A stretch of 12,697 bases of DNA from CADEED01 sp035761265 (GCA_035761265.1 DASTRL010000204.1:1-12697); one strand, 5' to 3'; positions 1-7,245 are shown, numbered from the stretch's first letter. The notes: generated by a model not told the origin, from the letters alone. A program made the numbers and translations.

Positions 1-815
1 ATCGAGGATTTCGCCGCGGTGATCGCCAGCAACACCATCAGGTGCATGCTCTCGGAGCCGCCCACCGGCGAGCTGCCGAACATCTGCGCGTCCATGTCAC
101 CCGCGGGCGCGAGCTTGGGGAAGTACTCCGCGCCGTGCAGCACGCGCCCCGTCGCCTTGATCCAGTTGTCGACGAACACCGCCTGCATCTGCGCGACCAC
201 CGGTCCTTCGGCCATGAAGTGCGAGTCGCGCCACGGCGGCAGGCCCCGCAGGCCGTCCTTCCACTCGATGCCCATGCCGACGCCCCCGGTGAATCCCAGA
301 CGGCCGTCCACGATCAGCAGCTTGCGATGCGTGCGATTGTTGAGCCTGCCCAGGTGATACCAGGACGGCGGGTGATACACGTGCAGGTCACAACCGGCGA
401 CACGTGCGGCCTGCAGCAGGTGCTGGTTCATGGTGCGCGAGCCCAGCCAGTCGAGCAGCATGTGGACCTGCACACCGCGGCGCGCGGCGGCGGACAGCTC
501 GGCGACGAAAGTGGCGCCGACACCGTCGCGGAACACGAAGGTCTCGAAGCTGATGTTGGCGCGCGCCGCGCGGATCGCATCGAGCATGGTGGCGTAGATC
601 TGCGCGCCGTTCACCAGCGTGGTGATGCGGTTGCCCGGGACCAGCGGCGGCCCGAGCAGGATGCCGAGCGCGCGGCGGAAATCCGCATCGCCGCTGGTAT
701 AGAGGCGGCGCGGCCGGTACAGCAGGCGCTTTTCGGTGGTCGCGACATTCGCGCCGACGGCGAGCACCAGCGCGGTCAGCAACAGGGTGGTGAGGACGAT
801 GCCGAGTGCCGACAC
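1..815 (-). CDS. Phospholipase D-like / cardiolipin synthase-type protein (3' end outside window)
   Basis: PLD-superfamily phosphatidyltransferase or phosphodiesterase, most like the cardiolipin synthases that join or transesterify phospholipids at the inner membrane. About 271 N-terminal residues are visible and the gene continues past the left edge. Translation begins at GTG 815; an in-frame TAG lies one codon upstream, so no earlier start exists. No clear Shine-Dalgarno is seen. Residues 4-23 form one hydrophobic helix, probably a membrane anchor. The first HKD catalytic motif (H-x-K-x4-D) is complete as HRKLLIVD at residues 163-170, followed by the usual GFTGG. The family normally carries a second HKD motif, which would lie in the missing half. 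It sits 44 bp downstream of the AI-2E family gene on the same strand and is probably cotranscribed. The superfamily call is secure; a cardiolipin synthase role is inferred, and a nuclease or other PLD enzyme is possible. Confidence 0.88.
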   Translation of the reverse strand, partial: MSALGIVLTTLLLTALVLAVGANVATTEKRLLYRPRRLYTSGDADFRRALGILLGPPLVPGNRITTLVNGAQIYATMLDAIRAARANISFETFVFRDGVGATFVAELSAAARRGVQVHMLLDWLGSRTMNQHLLQAARVAGCDLHVYHPPSWYHLGRLNNRTHRKLLIVDGRLGFTGGVGMGIEWKDGLRGLPPWRDSHFMAEGPVVAQMQAVFVDNWIKATGRVLHGAEYFPKLAPAGDMDAQMFGSSPVGGSESMHLMVLLAITAAKSS

Positions 816-859
816 GCGCTAGTGATCCATGGCCAGGTGGACGCCCAGGCCAACAGTGC

Positions 860-2032
860 CTAACTATTGCGCGAGGCGAGCGACTCGGCCTCGCGCGCCG
901 GCGGCGCGGCCTCGGCGGCGCGCGCCGGGCGCTCGCGTCGCAGTGCCATGGGCCAGCGACCGTTCGGCGCGAGGAAGTCCTGCACCGTGCGCCAGTTCGG
1001 CTGGTACTGCGACGCGACCTTGAGGGCGACCACCGCGGGCATGGCGAGCACCATGCCGGGAATGCCCCAGAATCCGTAGCCGAACCATACCGCCAGCAGC
1101 ACCACCAGCGCATTGACCTCGAATCTGCGCCCCACGGTCAGCGGCTGCACGATCTGTCCTTCGATCAGGTGCAGCACCAGGAACACTCCGGGTACCGCGA
1201 GCGCCTGGCCGAGATTCTCGAAAGTGAGCAGCGCGGCCACGGCGAGCACGAAGAATGCGGCGATGGGCCCGAGATAGGGCACGAAATTGAACAGCGCCGC
1301 CATCACGCCCCAGAGGATCGCGCTCGGCATGCCGAGCGCGTACATCGACAGCGCGGTGCAGACGCCCAACCCGACGTTGATCAACGCGACCGTGCCGAAG
1401 TATCGACCCACTTCACAGCGGATCGCCTCGGTCAGCCGCAGCGTGCGCATGTTGGCTTCGCTGCCGGAAAGCGATGCGCCGAGGCGCGCCAGCAACGGCG
1501 GTCCGCCGATCAGCAGGAACAGCGTGAGCGGGATGACCGTCAATCCTTCGAGCAGGGACTTGGTGATCGTGATCGCCGTGCTCTGGTGCGCTACCGGCGT
1601 GACGATCGCGGGCTTGCCCGCGGCCGCGGTCCCGCCCTGCGTGAGTTGACCGGCGCGCTGCGCCACGGCGTCGACGCGCGCGAACATCTCGCGCAGGGGC
1701 TTGAGCCGCGGATCGATCTGGCGCAACGTCTGCGGCGCGCGCGCCAGCCATTCCGTCGCCGGACCCCAGGCCGCGTTCACGGCCGAGGCCGCCGCCGCGC
1801 AGACCACGAGCATCACGATGGCCGCCGCGATGCCGCGACGCACGCCCCAGCGGTGCAGGCGATCGACGGCCGGCGTCAGCAGCAACGTGAGGAACACCGC
1901 CATCGCGACCGGGATCAGCACGTCCTGCGCGAAATACAGCACCACGCCCGCGCCCATGATCGCAACCAGCCACACGGCCTTCGCAAGCTTGGGATCTGGA
2001 GTGGCGTCCGCTTCCGGTTTCACGCGCGCCAA
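860..2032 (-). CDS. AI-2E family (PerM/YdiK-like) integral membrane transporter
   Basis: Polytopic inner-membrane protein of the AI-2E/UPF0118 family. Members have been linked to autoinducer-2 export, Na+/H+ exchange or unknown permease roles, so the substrate cannot be named. The 390 residues are close to the family's usual 350-400. Two hydrophobic segments near residues 20-60 and one near 65-90 precede a soluble loop (about 95-150). More membrane segments follow, with the family hallmark FNFVPYLGPI near residues 245-255 and a G-Q-I-V-Q-P signature near 290. The C-terminal tail, Arg/Ala-rich, is probably cytoplasmic. The start is uncertain: TTG 2032 gives the full reading, GTG 2023 is an alternative, neither has a convincing ribosome binding site, and the frame is closed by a stop near 2105. 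It is divergent from the response regulator across 150 bp and heads a probable two-gene unit with the PLD-like gene. Confidence 0.92.
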   Translation of the reverse strand: MARVKPEADATPDPKLAKAVWLVAIMGAGVVLYFAQDVLIPVAMAVFLTLLLTPAVDRLHRWGVRRGIAAAIVMLVVCAAAASAVNAAWGPATEWLARAPQTLRQIDPRLKPLREMFARVDAVAQRAGQLTQGGTAAAGKPAIVTPVAHQSTAITITKSLLEGLTVIPLTLFLLIGGPPLLARLGASLSGSEANMRTLRLTEAIRCEVGRYFGTVALINVGLGVCTALSMYALGMPSAILWGVMAALFNFVPYLGPIAAFFVLAVAALLTFENLGQALAVPGVFLVLHLIEGQIVQPLTVGRRFEVNALVVLLAVWFGYGFWGIPGMVLAMPAVVALKVASQYQPNWRTVQDFLAPNGRWPMALRRERPARAAEAAPPAREAESLASRNS

Positions 2033-2143
2033 TGTCGGCGATCCGCTGACGCGCGAACAGGTGCGCCAATCCCGGGCGCGTGGCGGTTTCGGCGCGGCCG
2101 CAAGTCAGGAAGGTCTGACAGCGGCGTGAGCGTTCGACTTGGC

Positions 2144-2149
2144 TACAAT
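2144..2149 (+). promoter_or_regulatory. Possible -10 element (TACAAT) of the response-regulator gene
   Basis: TACAAT is one base from the sigma-70 -10 consensus and stands out in a very GC-rich spacer, 33 bases before the ATG at 2183. I see no good -35 hexamer at 16-18 bp spacing, so the promoter is weak or activator-dependent if real. It would put the transcript start around 2155-2158, giving a leader of about 25 bases. Confidence 0.3.
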
Positions 2150-2155
2150 CGCGCC

Positions 2156-2180
2156 CCCCTGGAAAATTCGCACGGAGGGG
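2156..2180 (+). promoter_or_regulatory. Shine-Dalgarno of the response regulator, able to pair with the 5' end of the leader
   Basis: GGAGGGG at 2174-2180 precedes ATG 2183 by two bases (four if GGAGG is taken as the core). Its AGGGG half (2176-2180) is complementary to CCCCT at 2156-2160, leaving a 15-base loop. The element CACGGAGG also matches the ANGGA pattern bound by CsrA/RsmA proteins. The ribosome binding site itself is clear; regulation by pairing or by CsrA is inference. Confidence 0.5.
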
Positions 2181-2182
2181 TC

Positions 2183-2551
2183 ATGGAACAGAAGTCGCCA
2201 CGGCGCATCGTCGTCGCCGACGACAACGAGGACTCCGCCGAGAGTTTTGCCATGCTGCTGTCATTTTCCGGGCACGAGGTGCGCATCGCGCACGACGGGG
2301 CCGCGGCGCTGAGCGCGGTGCGCGACTTTCGTCCCGACGTCGCCTTCCTCGACATCGGCATGCCCGGGCTGTCGGGTTACGAAGTGGCGCAGGCCGTGCG
2401 CGCCGAGCCCTGGGGTCGCGAGGTGACCTTGATCGCTGTGACCGGCTGGGGCCAGGCGGACGATCGCACGCGTGCGCGCACCGCGGGCTTCGACCGGCAT
2501 CTGGTCAAGCCCATCGATCCGGCCGAAGTGGACCGGTTGCTCGACGCCTGA
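2183..2551 (+). CDS. Stand-alone receiver-domain response regulator (CheY-like)
   Basis: A 122-residue protein consisting of one phosphoreceiver domain and no output domain. The acidic pair D13-D14, phosphoacceptor D57 (in FLDIGMPG), switch residue T87 and conserved K109 (LVKP) are all present, so it should be phosphorylated by a histidine kinase. Its sequence style (VTGWGQ, then the HLVKP segment) is that of receivers attached to hybrid histidine kinases and of their single-domain partners. ATG 2183 is chosen because GGAGGGG lies just upstream; the frame stays open far upstream, but that is antisense to the AI-2E gene. No kinase gene is in the window, so its partner is encoded elsewhere. Possible roles are phosphotransfer, phosphate sink or protein-protein regulation. 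It is divergent from the AI-2E gene and ends 4 bp from a convergent small ORF. Confidence 0.95.
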   Translation: MEQKSPRRIVVADDNEDSAESFAMLLSFSGHEVRIAHDGAAALSAVRDFRPDVAFLDIGMPGLSGYEVAQAVRAEPWGREVTLIAVTGWGQADDRTRARTAGFDRHLVKPIDPAEVDRLLDA

Positions 2552-2555
2552 GGAG

Positions 2556-2651
2556 TCAATTCGCCGCGAACATCATCGTGGCAGCGACCACCGCGGTGAG
2601 GCCGAACAGGATGGCGGCGATGTTGGCGGCATTGCGCGCGAGGAAGGTCAT
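2556..2651 (-). CDS. Probable small hydrophobic membrane protein (31 residues)
   Basis: A 31-codon frame whose product is almost entirely one hydrophobic, Ala-rich helix (about residues 7-28) after a short N-terminus with a single Arg. This looks like a single-pass inner-membrane micro-protein. ATG 2651 has GGAG with a six-base spacer, a good ribosome binding site. The same frame stays open upstream to 2879, but that part is Arg/Pro-rich, lacks membrane character and overlaps the next gene's start region, so I reject the longer version. It converges on the response regulator with a 4-bp gap and is divergent from the TonB-like gene. I do not recognise a family, and function is unknown. The evidence is composition plus start context only. 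Confidence 0.5.
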   Translation of the reverse strand: MTFLARNAANIAAILFGLTAVVAATMMFAAN

Positions 2652-2756
2652 CGTGTGCTCCGGTAGATAGACCGCACCATAGCGGCGCGCGCCCTGCGCG
2701 TCCTGCGCCGGTCGCGGCCATCCACGTCCGCGAGTGGCGCGGATCGCATGCGGCTG

Positions 2757-2780
2757 CGTCTCACGGCGCCGTGCGAGACG
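2757..2780. repeat. Imperfect 24-bp inverted repeat, possible operator
   Basis: A 12-bp perfect palindrome, CACGGCGCCGTG (2762-2773), lies inside outer arms CGTCTC (2757-2762) and GAGACG (2775-2780). It sits in the 176-bp spacer between the divergent small ORF and the TonB-like gene, 48 bp before the latter's ATG. It has no useful hairpin loop and no T-run, so a dimeric repressor or activator site is more likely than a terminator. No regulator can be named. Confidence 0.35.
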
Positions 2781-2827
2781 ACGTAGGCGGGGAACTACAC
2801 GCGGGGGAAACCTGTCAGACTGCCTCA

Positions 2828-3487
2828 ATGAAGGGGCGGCGTATGGCGGCATTGCTCTGCGTGCTGCTGGCGCATGCATTGATCGTCTTTTTGCTGTGGA
2901 TCCAGCGAGCGGATGTCGAGGAATCCACCGTTGCCGGATTCGTCAGCGAGCCGATCACGCTCTTCCTGCCGCCACCAGAGCCGGAACCCGTCGCACCGAG
3001 TGACGTTCCGGCGCCATCGCGGAGCCAGCCGAGGCCCGTGCGCGCGCCGCCCGCGGCCTCCGCTGCAGATTCCGCGGCGATCGCGCCCGTCACGCCCTCG
3101 GCGCGCGTCGACTGGCCGCTCGAAGGAAGGAAGGCGGCCGAACGCGAGGTCGCGCGCGAGATGGAGGCCGAGCGCATCGCCAGGATGTTCGCCGGTCCTC
3201 AGGGAACCTGGGCTTCCCTCACCAAGCGGCAGCGCTCGAAGCTCAACAAGTTCCGCTGGAGGCCGGGGGTCGCCGGTCTCGAATACGACGAGAAGGGCAA
3301 CCAGATCTACCATCTGAACGACGGCTGCGTGATCGTGAACTCGGGGTTCATCGCCTGTGCGCTCGGCAAGGTCAAGGTGCACGGCGACATGTTCGAGAAC
3401 ATGCGCGAGTACTTCGACGAGCAGCGCCTGCCCGAAACCAACGAGGGCAACGGCACGGAGCCGGAGGCGCTGCGTCCGCCGTATTGA
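2828..3487 (+). CDS. TonB-like anchored envelope protein of unknown function
   Basis: A 219-residue protein, not recognised as a named family. A short basic N-terminus (KGRR) and one hydrophobic segment (about residues 6-24) make a signal anchor. A Pro/Ala/Glu-rich periplasmic linker follows (about 40-95), the layout seen in TonB and related energy-transducing or adaptor proteins. Next is a charged, probably helical stretch rich in Glu/Arg (about 98-120), then a compact C-terminal region (about 130-200) with two cysteines (NDGC and FIAC), which could form a disulfide in the periplasm. It lacks a recognisable TonB C-terminal domain. ATG 2828 is used; ATG 2843, five codons later, has the better ribosome binding site (AAGGGG at 2831-2836) and may be the true start. 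It converges on the helicase gene with a 6-bp gap. Confidence 0.75.
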   Translation: MKGRRMAALLCVLLAHALIVFLLWIQRADVEESTVAGFVSEPITLFLPPPEPEPVAPSDVPAPSRSQPRPVRAPPAASAADSAAIAPVTPSARVDWPLEGRKAAEREVAREMEAERIARMFAGPQGTWASLTKRQRSKLNKFRWRPGVAGLEYDEKGNQIYHLNDGCVIVNSGFIACALGKVKVHGDMFENMREYFDEQRLPETNEGNGTEPEALRPPY

Positions 3488-3493
3488 CCGCGC

Positions 3494-5437
3494 TCAGCCC
3501 GACTTGTGGCGGAACGCCTTGCCGCCCTTGTAAGCCCCCTTCGCGCCAGCCGCCTTGCCGGTGTACTTTTTCTTGAAGCCGGCCGGCTTGCCGCCGAACG
3601 AAGGCTTGCGGCGGGCGAATGCCGGTCGTTCGCCGCCCTCGGCGGGCGGCGCGCCGGACTCGTCACGAAAGCGCGGCGTGCCCTTGTAGTTGCGCGATTG
3701 CGAGCGCCGGCTCTCGTGGGGGCGCGGCTCGCCGGCGGCGTCGAAGCGGTTGCCGCCACCGGTGTAGGGCCTCTTCTGCGGGCGCGCGGACTTGCCGGAA
3801 AAGCGCGCTGACCCGCTCGATTCCTTCGCCGGCTTCGAGTCGACGCGCCGGATGCGGATGGCTTCGCCGCGCACGCGCACGTTCTGCAGGCTGGCGACGG
3901 TCTCATCGGGCAGCGTGGGCAGATCGACGTAGCTGTGATCGTCGCGGATGTCGATGTGACCGATGTGCCGGCCCTCGATGCCCGCCTCGTTGGCGATGGC
4001 GCCGACGATGTTTCCGGGCAGCACGCCGTGCGCGTGACCGACCTCGATGCGATAGGTCTGCGCGGGCTGGGTGCCGTCGACCCGCGGCGCCACGGCCGGC
4101 TCGGGTTCCGCCTTCTGCGCCAGCAGCAGCGGCGTCGAGCCCTGCAGCAGGCTGGCGAGCGCGGCGGCGATCTCGATCGCAGGGATGTTCGCGTCGGCTT
4201 CGATCTGCTCCAGCAGCGGTTGGAAATCCCGGCCGGCGCCGCTCAGCACCGCCTCGGTGATCTTTTCCTTGAAGCGCGTGATGCGCAGCTCGTTGACGTC
4301 GGCGATGCTCGGCAGCTTCATCTCTTCGATGCGCTGGCGCGTCACGCGCTCGATGATGCGCAGCATGTTCCGCTCGCGCGGCGCGACGAACAGGATGGCT
4401 TCGCCGGAACGCCCCGCGCGACCCGTGCGGCCGATGCGATGCACGTAGGTCTCCGAGTCGTATGGAATGTCGTAGTTCACGACGTGCGAGATGCGCTCGA
4501 CGTCGAGACCGCGCGCGGCGACGTCGGTGGCGATGACGATGTCGGTCCTGCCGTCCTTCAGCCGTTGCACGGTTTGCTCGCGCGTGCGCTGTTCCATGTC
4601 GCCATTGAGCGCCGCGGCCTGGAAGCCGCGAGCTTCGAGCCGCTGCGCCAGGTCCACGGTCTCGAGCTTGGTGCGCACGAACACCAGCATGGCGTCGAAC
4701 TTCTCCGCTTCCAGCAGCCGCGTCAGCGCGTCCAGTTTGTGCAATCCGCTGACCAGCCAGTACCGCTGGCGGATCTTGGGTGCCGAGGCGCCCTGCGACT
4801 GGATCACGATCTCGCGCGGATTGCGCATGTGCGTCTGCGCGATGCGGCGGATGGCATGCGGCAGCGTGGCCGTGAACAGCGCCACCTGCTTTTGCGGCGG
4901 AGTCTGCTGGAACAACGTTTCGATGTCGTCGACGAAGCCCATCTGCAGCATCTCGTCGCCTTCGTCGAGCACCAGGAACTTGAGCGAACCGAGATCGAGC
5001 GCGCCGCTCTGCACGTGATCCAGCAGCCGGCCCGGCGTGCCGACGATGACATGTGCGCCGCGCTTGAGACCCTTGAGCTGCGGCGTGTAGCTCTGGCCCC
5101 CGTAGATGGGCAGCACGTGGAAGCCGGGCATGCGCGCGGCATATTTCTGGAAGGCTTCCGCCACCTGGATGGCGAGCTCACGCGTCGGGGTCAGCACCAG
5201 GGCCTGCGGCGCGTGCTGTGCCACGTCGATGCGCGACAGGATGGGCAGCGCGAAGGCCGCGGTCTTTCCCGTGCCGGTGGAAGCCTGCCCGAGCAGGTCC
5301 TCGCCGCCGAGCAGGATCGGAATGGCCTGTGCCTGGATGGGTGAAGGCCGCTCGTAGCCGACGTCGGTGAGCGCGGCGACGACGGCGTCGCGCAGGCCCA
5401 GCTCGGAGAAGCCGGGTACGGAAAGGGTGTCAGACAT
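3494..5437 (-). CDS. deaD: ATP-dependent DEAD-box RNA helicase, DeaD/CsdA type
   Basis: A 647-residue cytoplasmic RNA helicase, which in this family remodels ribosome-assembly intermediates and structured mRNA, especially in the cold. Q-motif region near residues 9-36; motif I ASTGTGKT 52-59; Ia PTREL 84-88; GG 113-114; Ib TPGR 134-137; motif II DEGD 158-161 in place of DEAD; motif III TAT 189-191 in place of SAT; IV near 251-255; V TDVAARGLD 304-312; VI HRIGRTGRAG 333-342. A DbpA-type RRM (about 461-532) follows, then a Lys/Arg/Gly-rich disordered tail (535-647) that probably binds RNA. Length and domain order fit DeaD/CsdA better than RhlB, RhlE or SrmB. ATG 5437 matches the usual MSDT-like N-terminus but has no clear Shine-Dalgarno. 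The 63-bp gap to the upstream gene on the same strand leaves cotranscription possible. Confidence 0.97.
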   Translation of the reverse strand: MSDTLSVPGFSELGLRDAVVAALTDVGYERPSPIQAQAIPILLGGEDLLGQASTGTGKTAAFALPILSRIDVAQHAPQALVLTPTRELAIQVAEAFQKYAARMPGFHVLPIYGGQSYTPQLKGLKRGAHVIVGTPGRLLDHVQSGALDLGSLKFLVLDEGDEMLQMGFVDDIETLFQQTPPQKQVALFTATLPHAIRRIAQTHMRNPREIVIQSQGASAPKIRQRYWLVSGLHKLDALTRLLEAEKFDAMLVFVRTKLETVDLAQRLEARGFQAAALNGDMEQRTREQTVQRLKDGRTDIVIATDVAARGLDVERISHVVNYDIPYDSETYVHRIGRTGRAGRSGEAILFVAPRERNMLRIIERVTRQRIEEMKLPSIADVNELRITRFKEKITEAVLSGAGRDFQPLLEQIEADANIPAIEIAAALASLLQGSTPLLLAQKAEPEPAVAPRVDGTQPAQTYRIEVGHAHGVLPGNIVGAIANEAGIEGRHIGHIDIRDDHSYVDLPTLPDETVASLQNVRVRGEAIRIRRVDSKPAKESSGSARFSGKSARPQKRPYTGGGNRFDAAGEPRPHESRRSQSRNYKGTPRFRDESGAPPAEGGERPAFARRKPSFGGKPAGFKKKYTGKAAGAKGAYKGGKAFRHKSG

Positions 5438-5500
5438 GGATGGTTCGGCGCGCGAGCGGGAGGGGCGCGGAATGTACGCGGAATCCTCCCCGGAGGGAAA

Positions 5501-7168
5501 TCATTCCGACCGGGCGAGGCCGGGCTCTGGCCCTTCGGTGCCGTTGCCTTCGACCTCCTGCCAGTCCTGGTCCCAGGAGTCCACCTCGTAGCGGCGCGTC
5601 ATCGGGAAGCTCGCCGGGCGCAGGTATTCGAAGCGCTTGTCATAGTCCAGCTTGGTGGCGTAGCGCGGTTCGGTCTCGAGAATGGTGCCGGCGGTCAGGC
5701 TGCCCAGGATGTTCAACCGGCCGATCTTGCCGCGGTTCGCCGACTCGATGCAGAACTTGCGCCGCGCGAACAGCGCCGCCTGGATGTTCAGGTCGCCGGT
5801 GCCCGTCACCTGCGTGTTCGCGACGCGGATGTCGCGGCCGGAGATCAGCGCGAGAAAATCGCGCGAGATCACCGTGTCGCGCGGATCTTTCTGGTAGACG
5901 ATGTCGCCCTCGATCTCGATGTCCGTGGGCGAATACACCGTGAAGATGCCCGCCACCGTGCCGCGCACGTAGAGCTTCGCGCCCTTGTCGCCGATGAGAT
6001 AGCGCGGCTTGTCCGAGGGCTCGACGCGCTCGAGCGGTCCCTCGCCGTTCGCGAGGCGCCACGCGTAGCTGCCGTCGGCATTGAAGATGATGCGCGTGTC
6101 GACCTCGAATGTGTGGCGGTCGGCCTCGTCGCCGCCGTTCACCACGTCGGGCATGTCGCGCGGCAGCGTGACCCGCTCGGTGCGCGTCTCGATGCCGCCC
6201 TGGAAGACTTCCTTGTTGCGCCGCTTCGGCAGATCCCCGAAAGTCATGCTGTCGGCGGCGGTCGTGACCTTGCCGAAGAAGCGCGGCTCGATGCCGCCCG
6301 CGAAGGTCACGCCGATTTCGGTGTTGCTGTGGAAGCGCCCGTCGATGATGTCGTCGTGCAGCACGATGTTCGGATCCCAGCGGTTCACGAGCTGCGTGAA
6401 ATGCGAGAACGCCAGCCGCTTGAGCGACATGTGCGTCTTCATGCGTTTGCCGTCCTTGTCGGTCACCACTTCGGCGATGACCTGCTCGAGCCCGGTGCTG
6501 TCCGGCGCGGGCTGGCGCATGACGCGCGCCGAGTACTGGCGGCCGTCCTGCTGCCAGGTGAGCTCGGTGTGGGTCATGTCGGCGTCCAGCAGTTTCTGCG
6601 CGAGCTTCTGCACGCTCTTGGTGAGCATGACCTGCTCTTTCTCGGGCACCTTTTCCTGGGGCGCCTCGGGAGGCGCGGACTCCGTGATCGAGGCCACCCT
6701 GGTGGAGGATTCACCGCTCGTGGTCAGCACGGGTCCCGCCACCGGCGTCATTTCCTCCTCGGGTACGAGCGGCGCGAGATCCTCTGCCGCCGGCGCTGCG
6801 ACCGCGGGCTCGGTATTCGCCGCTCGCGGCGCATCCAGCGTCTGCGGCGATGTCCCGGGATCTTCGATCACTTCATCCTGGGGTTCCGGCGCCGGCTCGG
6901 GCAGTGCGGCTTCGGTGAATTCCTCGCTGTTCGGCCCGGCATGGGTCACGAGTTGCACGGACAGCTCCGGGACGTCGCGATCGTCCTCTCCATCGCTGTA
7001 CATCGCGCTGCCAAACGCGAGCAGCAGTGCCACGTGCAGCGCGACGGAAATCCCCATCGTCCTGCCGATGTCCCGATGAGTGGTGCGTAGCGAAGTCCAA
7101 AACAATACCGCCGCCCGCTGGATGGCGAGCGCTGCGTCTTTGTGCGCAGTGGCGAACGCGGGCGGCAA
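5501..7168 (-). CDS. Membrane-anchored protein with PilX/DUF4900-like C-terminal region
   Basis: A 555-residue envelope protein with one membrane helix (about 38-56) after a 37-residue cytoplasmic N-terminus. A long Pro/Glu/Ala-rich stalk follows (about 80-180), then a helical segment (about 180-196) and a large, probably beta-rich ectodomain (200-540). Within it, HDDIIDGRFHSNTEIGVTF (271-289), a G-T-V-A-G-I-F-T segment and SPTDIEIEGDIVYQ (413-426), then DLNIQAALFARRKF (459-472) and LNILGSLTAG (485-494) resemble the DUF4900/PilX-like proteins associated with pilus assembly or filament surfaces. That comparison is from memory. It ends with a Trp-containing motif (WDQDW). The start is TTG 7168, supported by GGAGGT six bases upstream; ATG 7057 would remove the cytoplasmic tail and has a weaker site. 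Exact function is unknown; a role in pilus, adhesion or polysaccharide-associated structure is inferred. Confidence 0.83.
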   Translation of the reverse strand: MPPAFATAHKDAALAIQRAAVLFWTSLRTTHRDIGRTMGISVALHVALLLAFGSAMYSDGEDDRDVPELSVQLVTHAGPNSEEFTEAALPEPAPEPQDEVIEDPGTSPQTLDAPRAANTEPAVAAPAAEDLAPLVPEEEMTPVAGPVLTTSGESSTRVASITESAPPEAPQEKVPEKEQVMLTKSVQKLAQKLLDADMTHTELTWQQDGRQYSARVMRQPAPDSTGLEQVIAEVVTDKDGKRMKTHMSLKRLAFSHFTQLVNRWDPNIVLHDDIIDGRFHSNTEIGVTFAGGIEPRFFGKVTTAADSMTFGDLPKRRNKEVFQGGIETRTERVTLPRDMPDVVNGGDEADRHTFEVDTRIIFNADGSYAWRLANGEGPLERVEPSDKPRYLIGDKGAKLYVRGTVAGIFTVYSPTDIEIEGDIVYQKDPRDTVISRDFLALISGRDIRVANTQVTGTGDLNIQAALFARRKFCIESANRGKIGRLNILGSLTAGTILETEPRYATKLDYDKRFEYLRPASFPMTRRYEVDSWDQDWQEVEGNGTEGPEPGLARSE

Positions 7169-7174
7169 CCCGGG

Positions 7175-7180
7175 ACCTCC
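7175..7180 (-). promoter_or_regulatory. Strong ribosome binding site deciding a TTG start
   Basis: On the minus strand GGAGGT is followed by a six-base spacer and TTG (7168-7166). This is near the anti-Shine-Dalgarno consensus and is better than the site before the internal ATG at 7057. It supports the long N-terminus of the PilX-like protein. The TTG lies in the loop of a short potential stem (CGGG with CCCG), which is probably incidental. Confidence 0.6.
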
Positions 7181-7245
7181 GTTCTTTCTCTCCCTTGGCC
7201 TATCTTGCGCTGTTCACCCGGGGCGGTCGACCGGTTTTTCGGCCA

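Noticed and set aside
42..863. Long plus-strand frame opposite the PLD-like gene
   Set aside because: His/Arg/Ala-rich, no domain; it is the antisense shadow of a gene with an intact HKD motif.
806..2182. 581-residue plus-strand frame leading into the response regulator
   Set aside because: Only its last 122 residues, after the ribosome binding site at 2174, form a real domain; the rest is antisense to the AI-2E gene.
3935..5344. 469-residue plus-strand frame inside the helicase gene
   Set aside because: Low-complexity Asp/Arg/His composition and fully antisense to a helicase with all motifs; a GC-rich shadow.
6081..7090. Two long overlapping plus-strand frames opposite the PilX-like gene
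   Set aside because: Both are antisense to the coherent membrane-anchored protein and show no recognisable domain; the Ser-rich one mirrors the stalk codons.
7224..7233. Ten-bp palindrome CGGTCGACCG before a T-run
   Set aside because: It has no loop to form a hairpin, and no plus-strand gene ends here; likely chance in GC-rich DNA.
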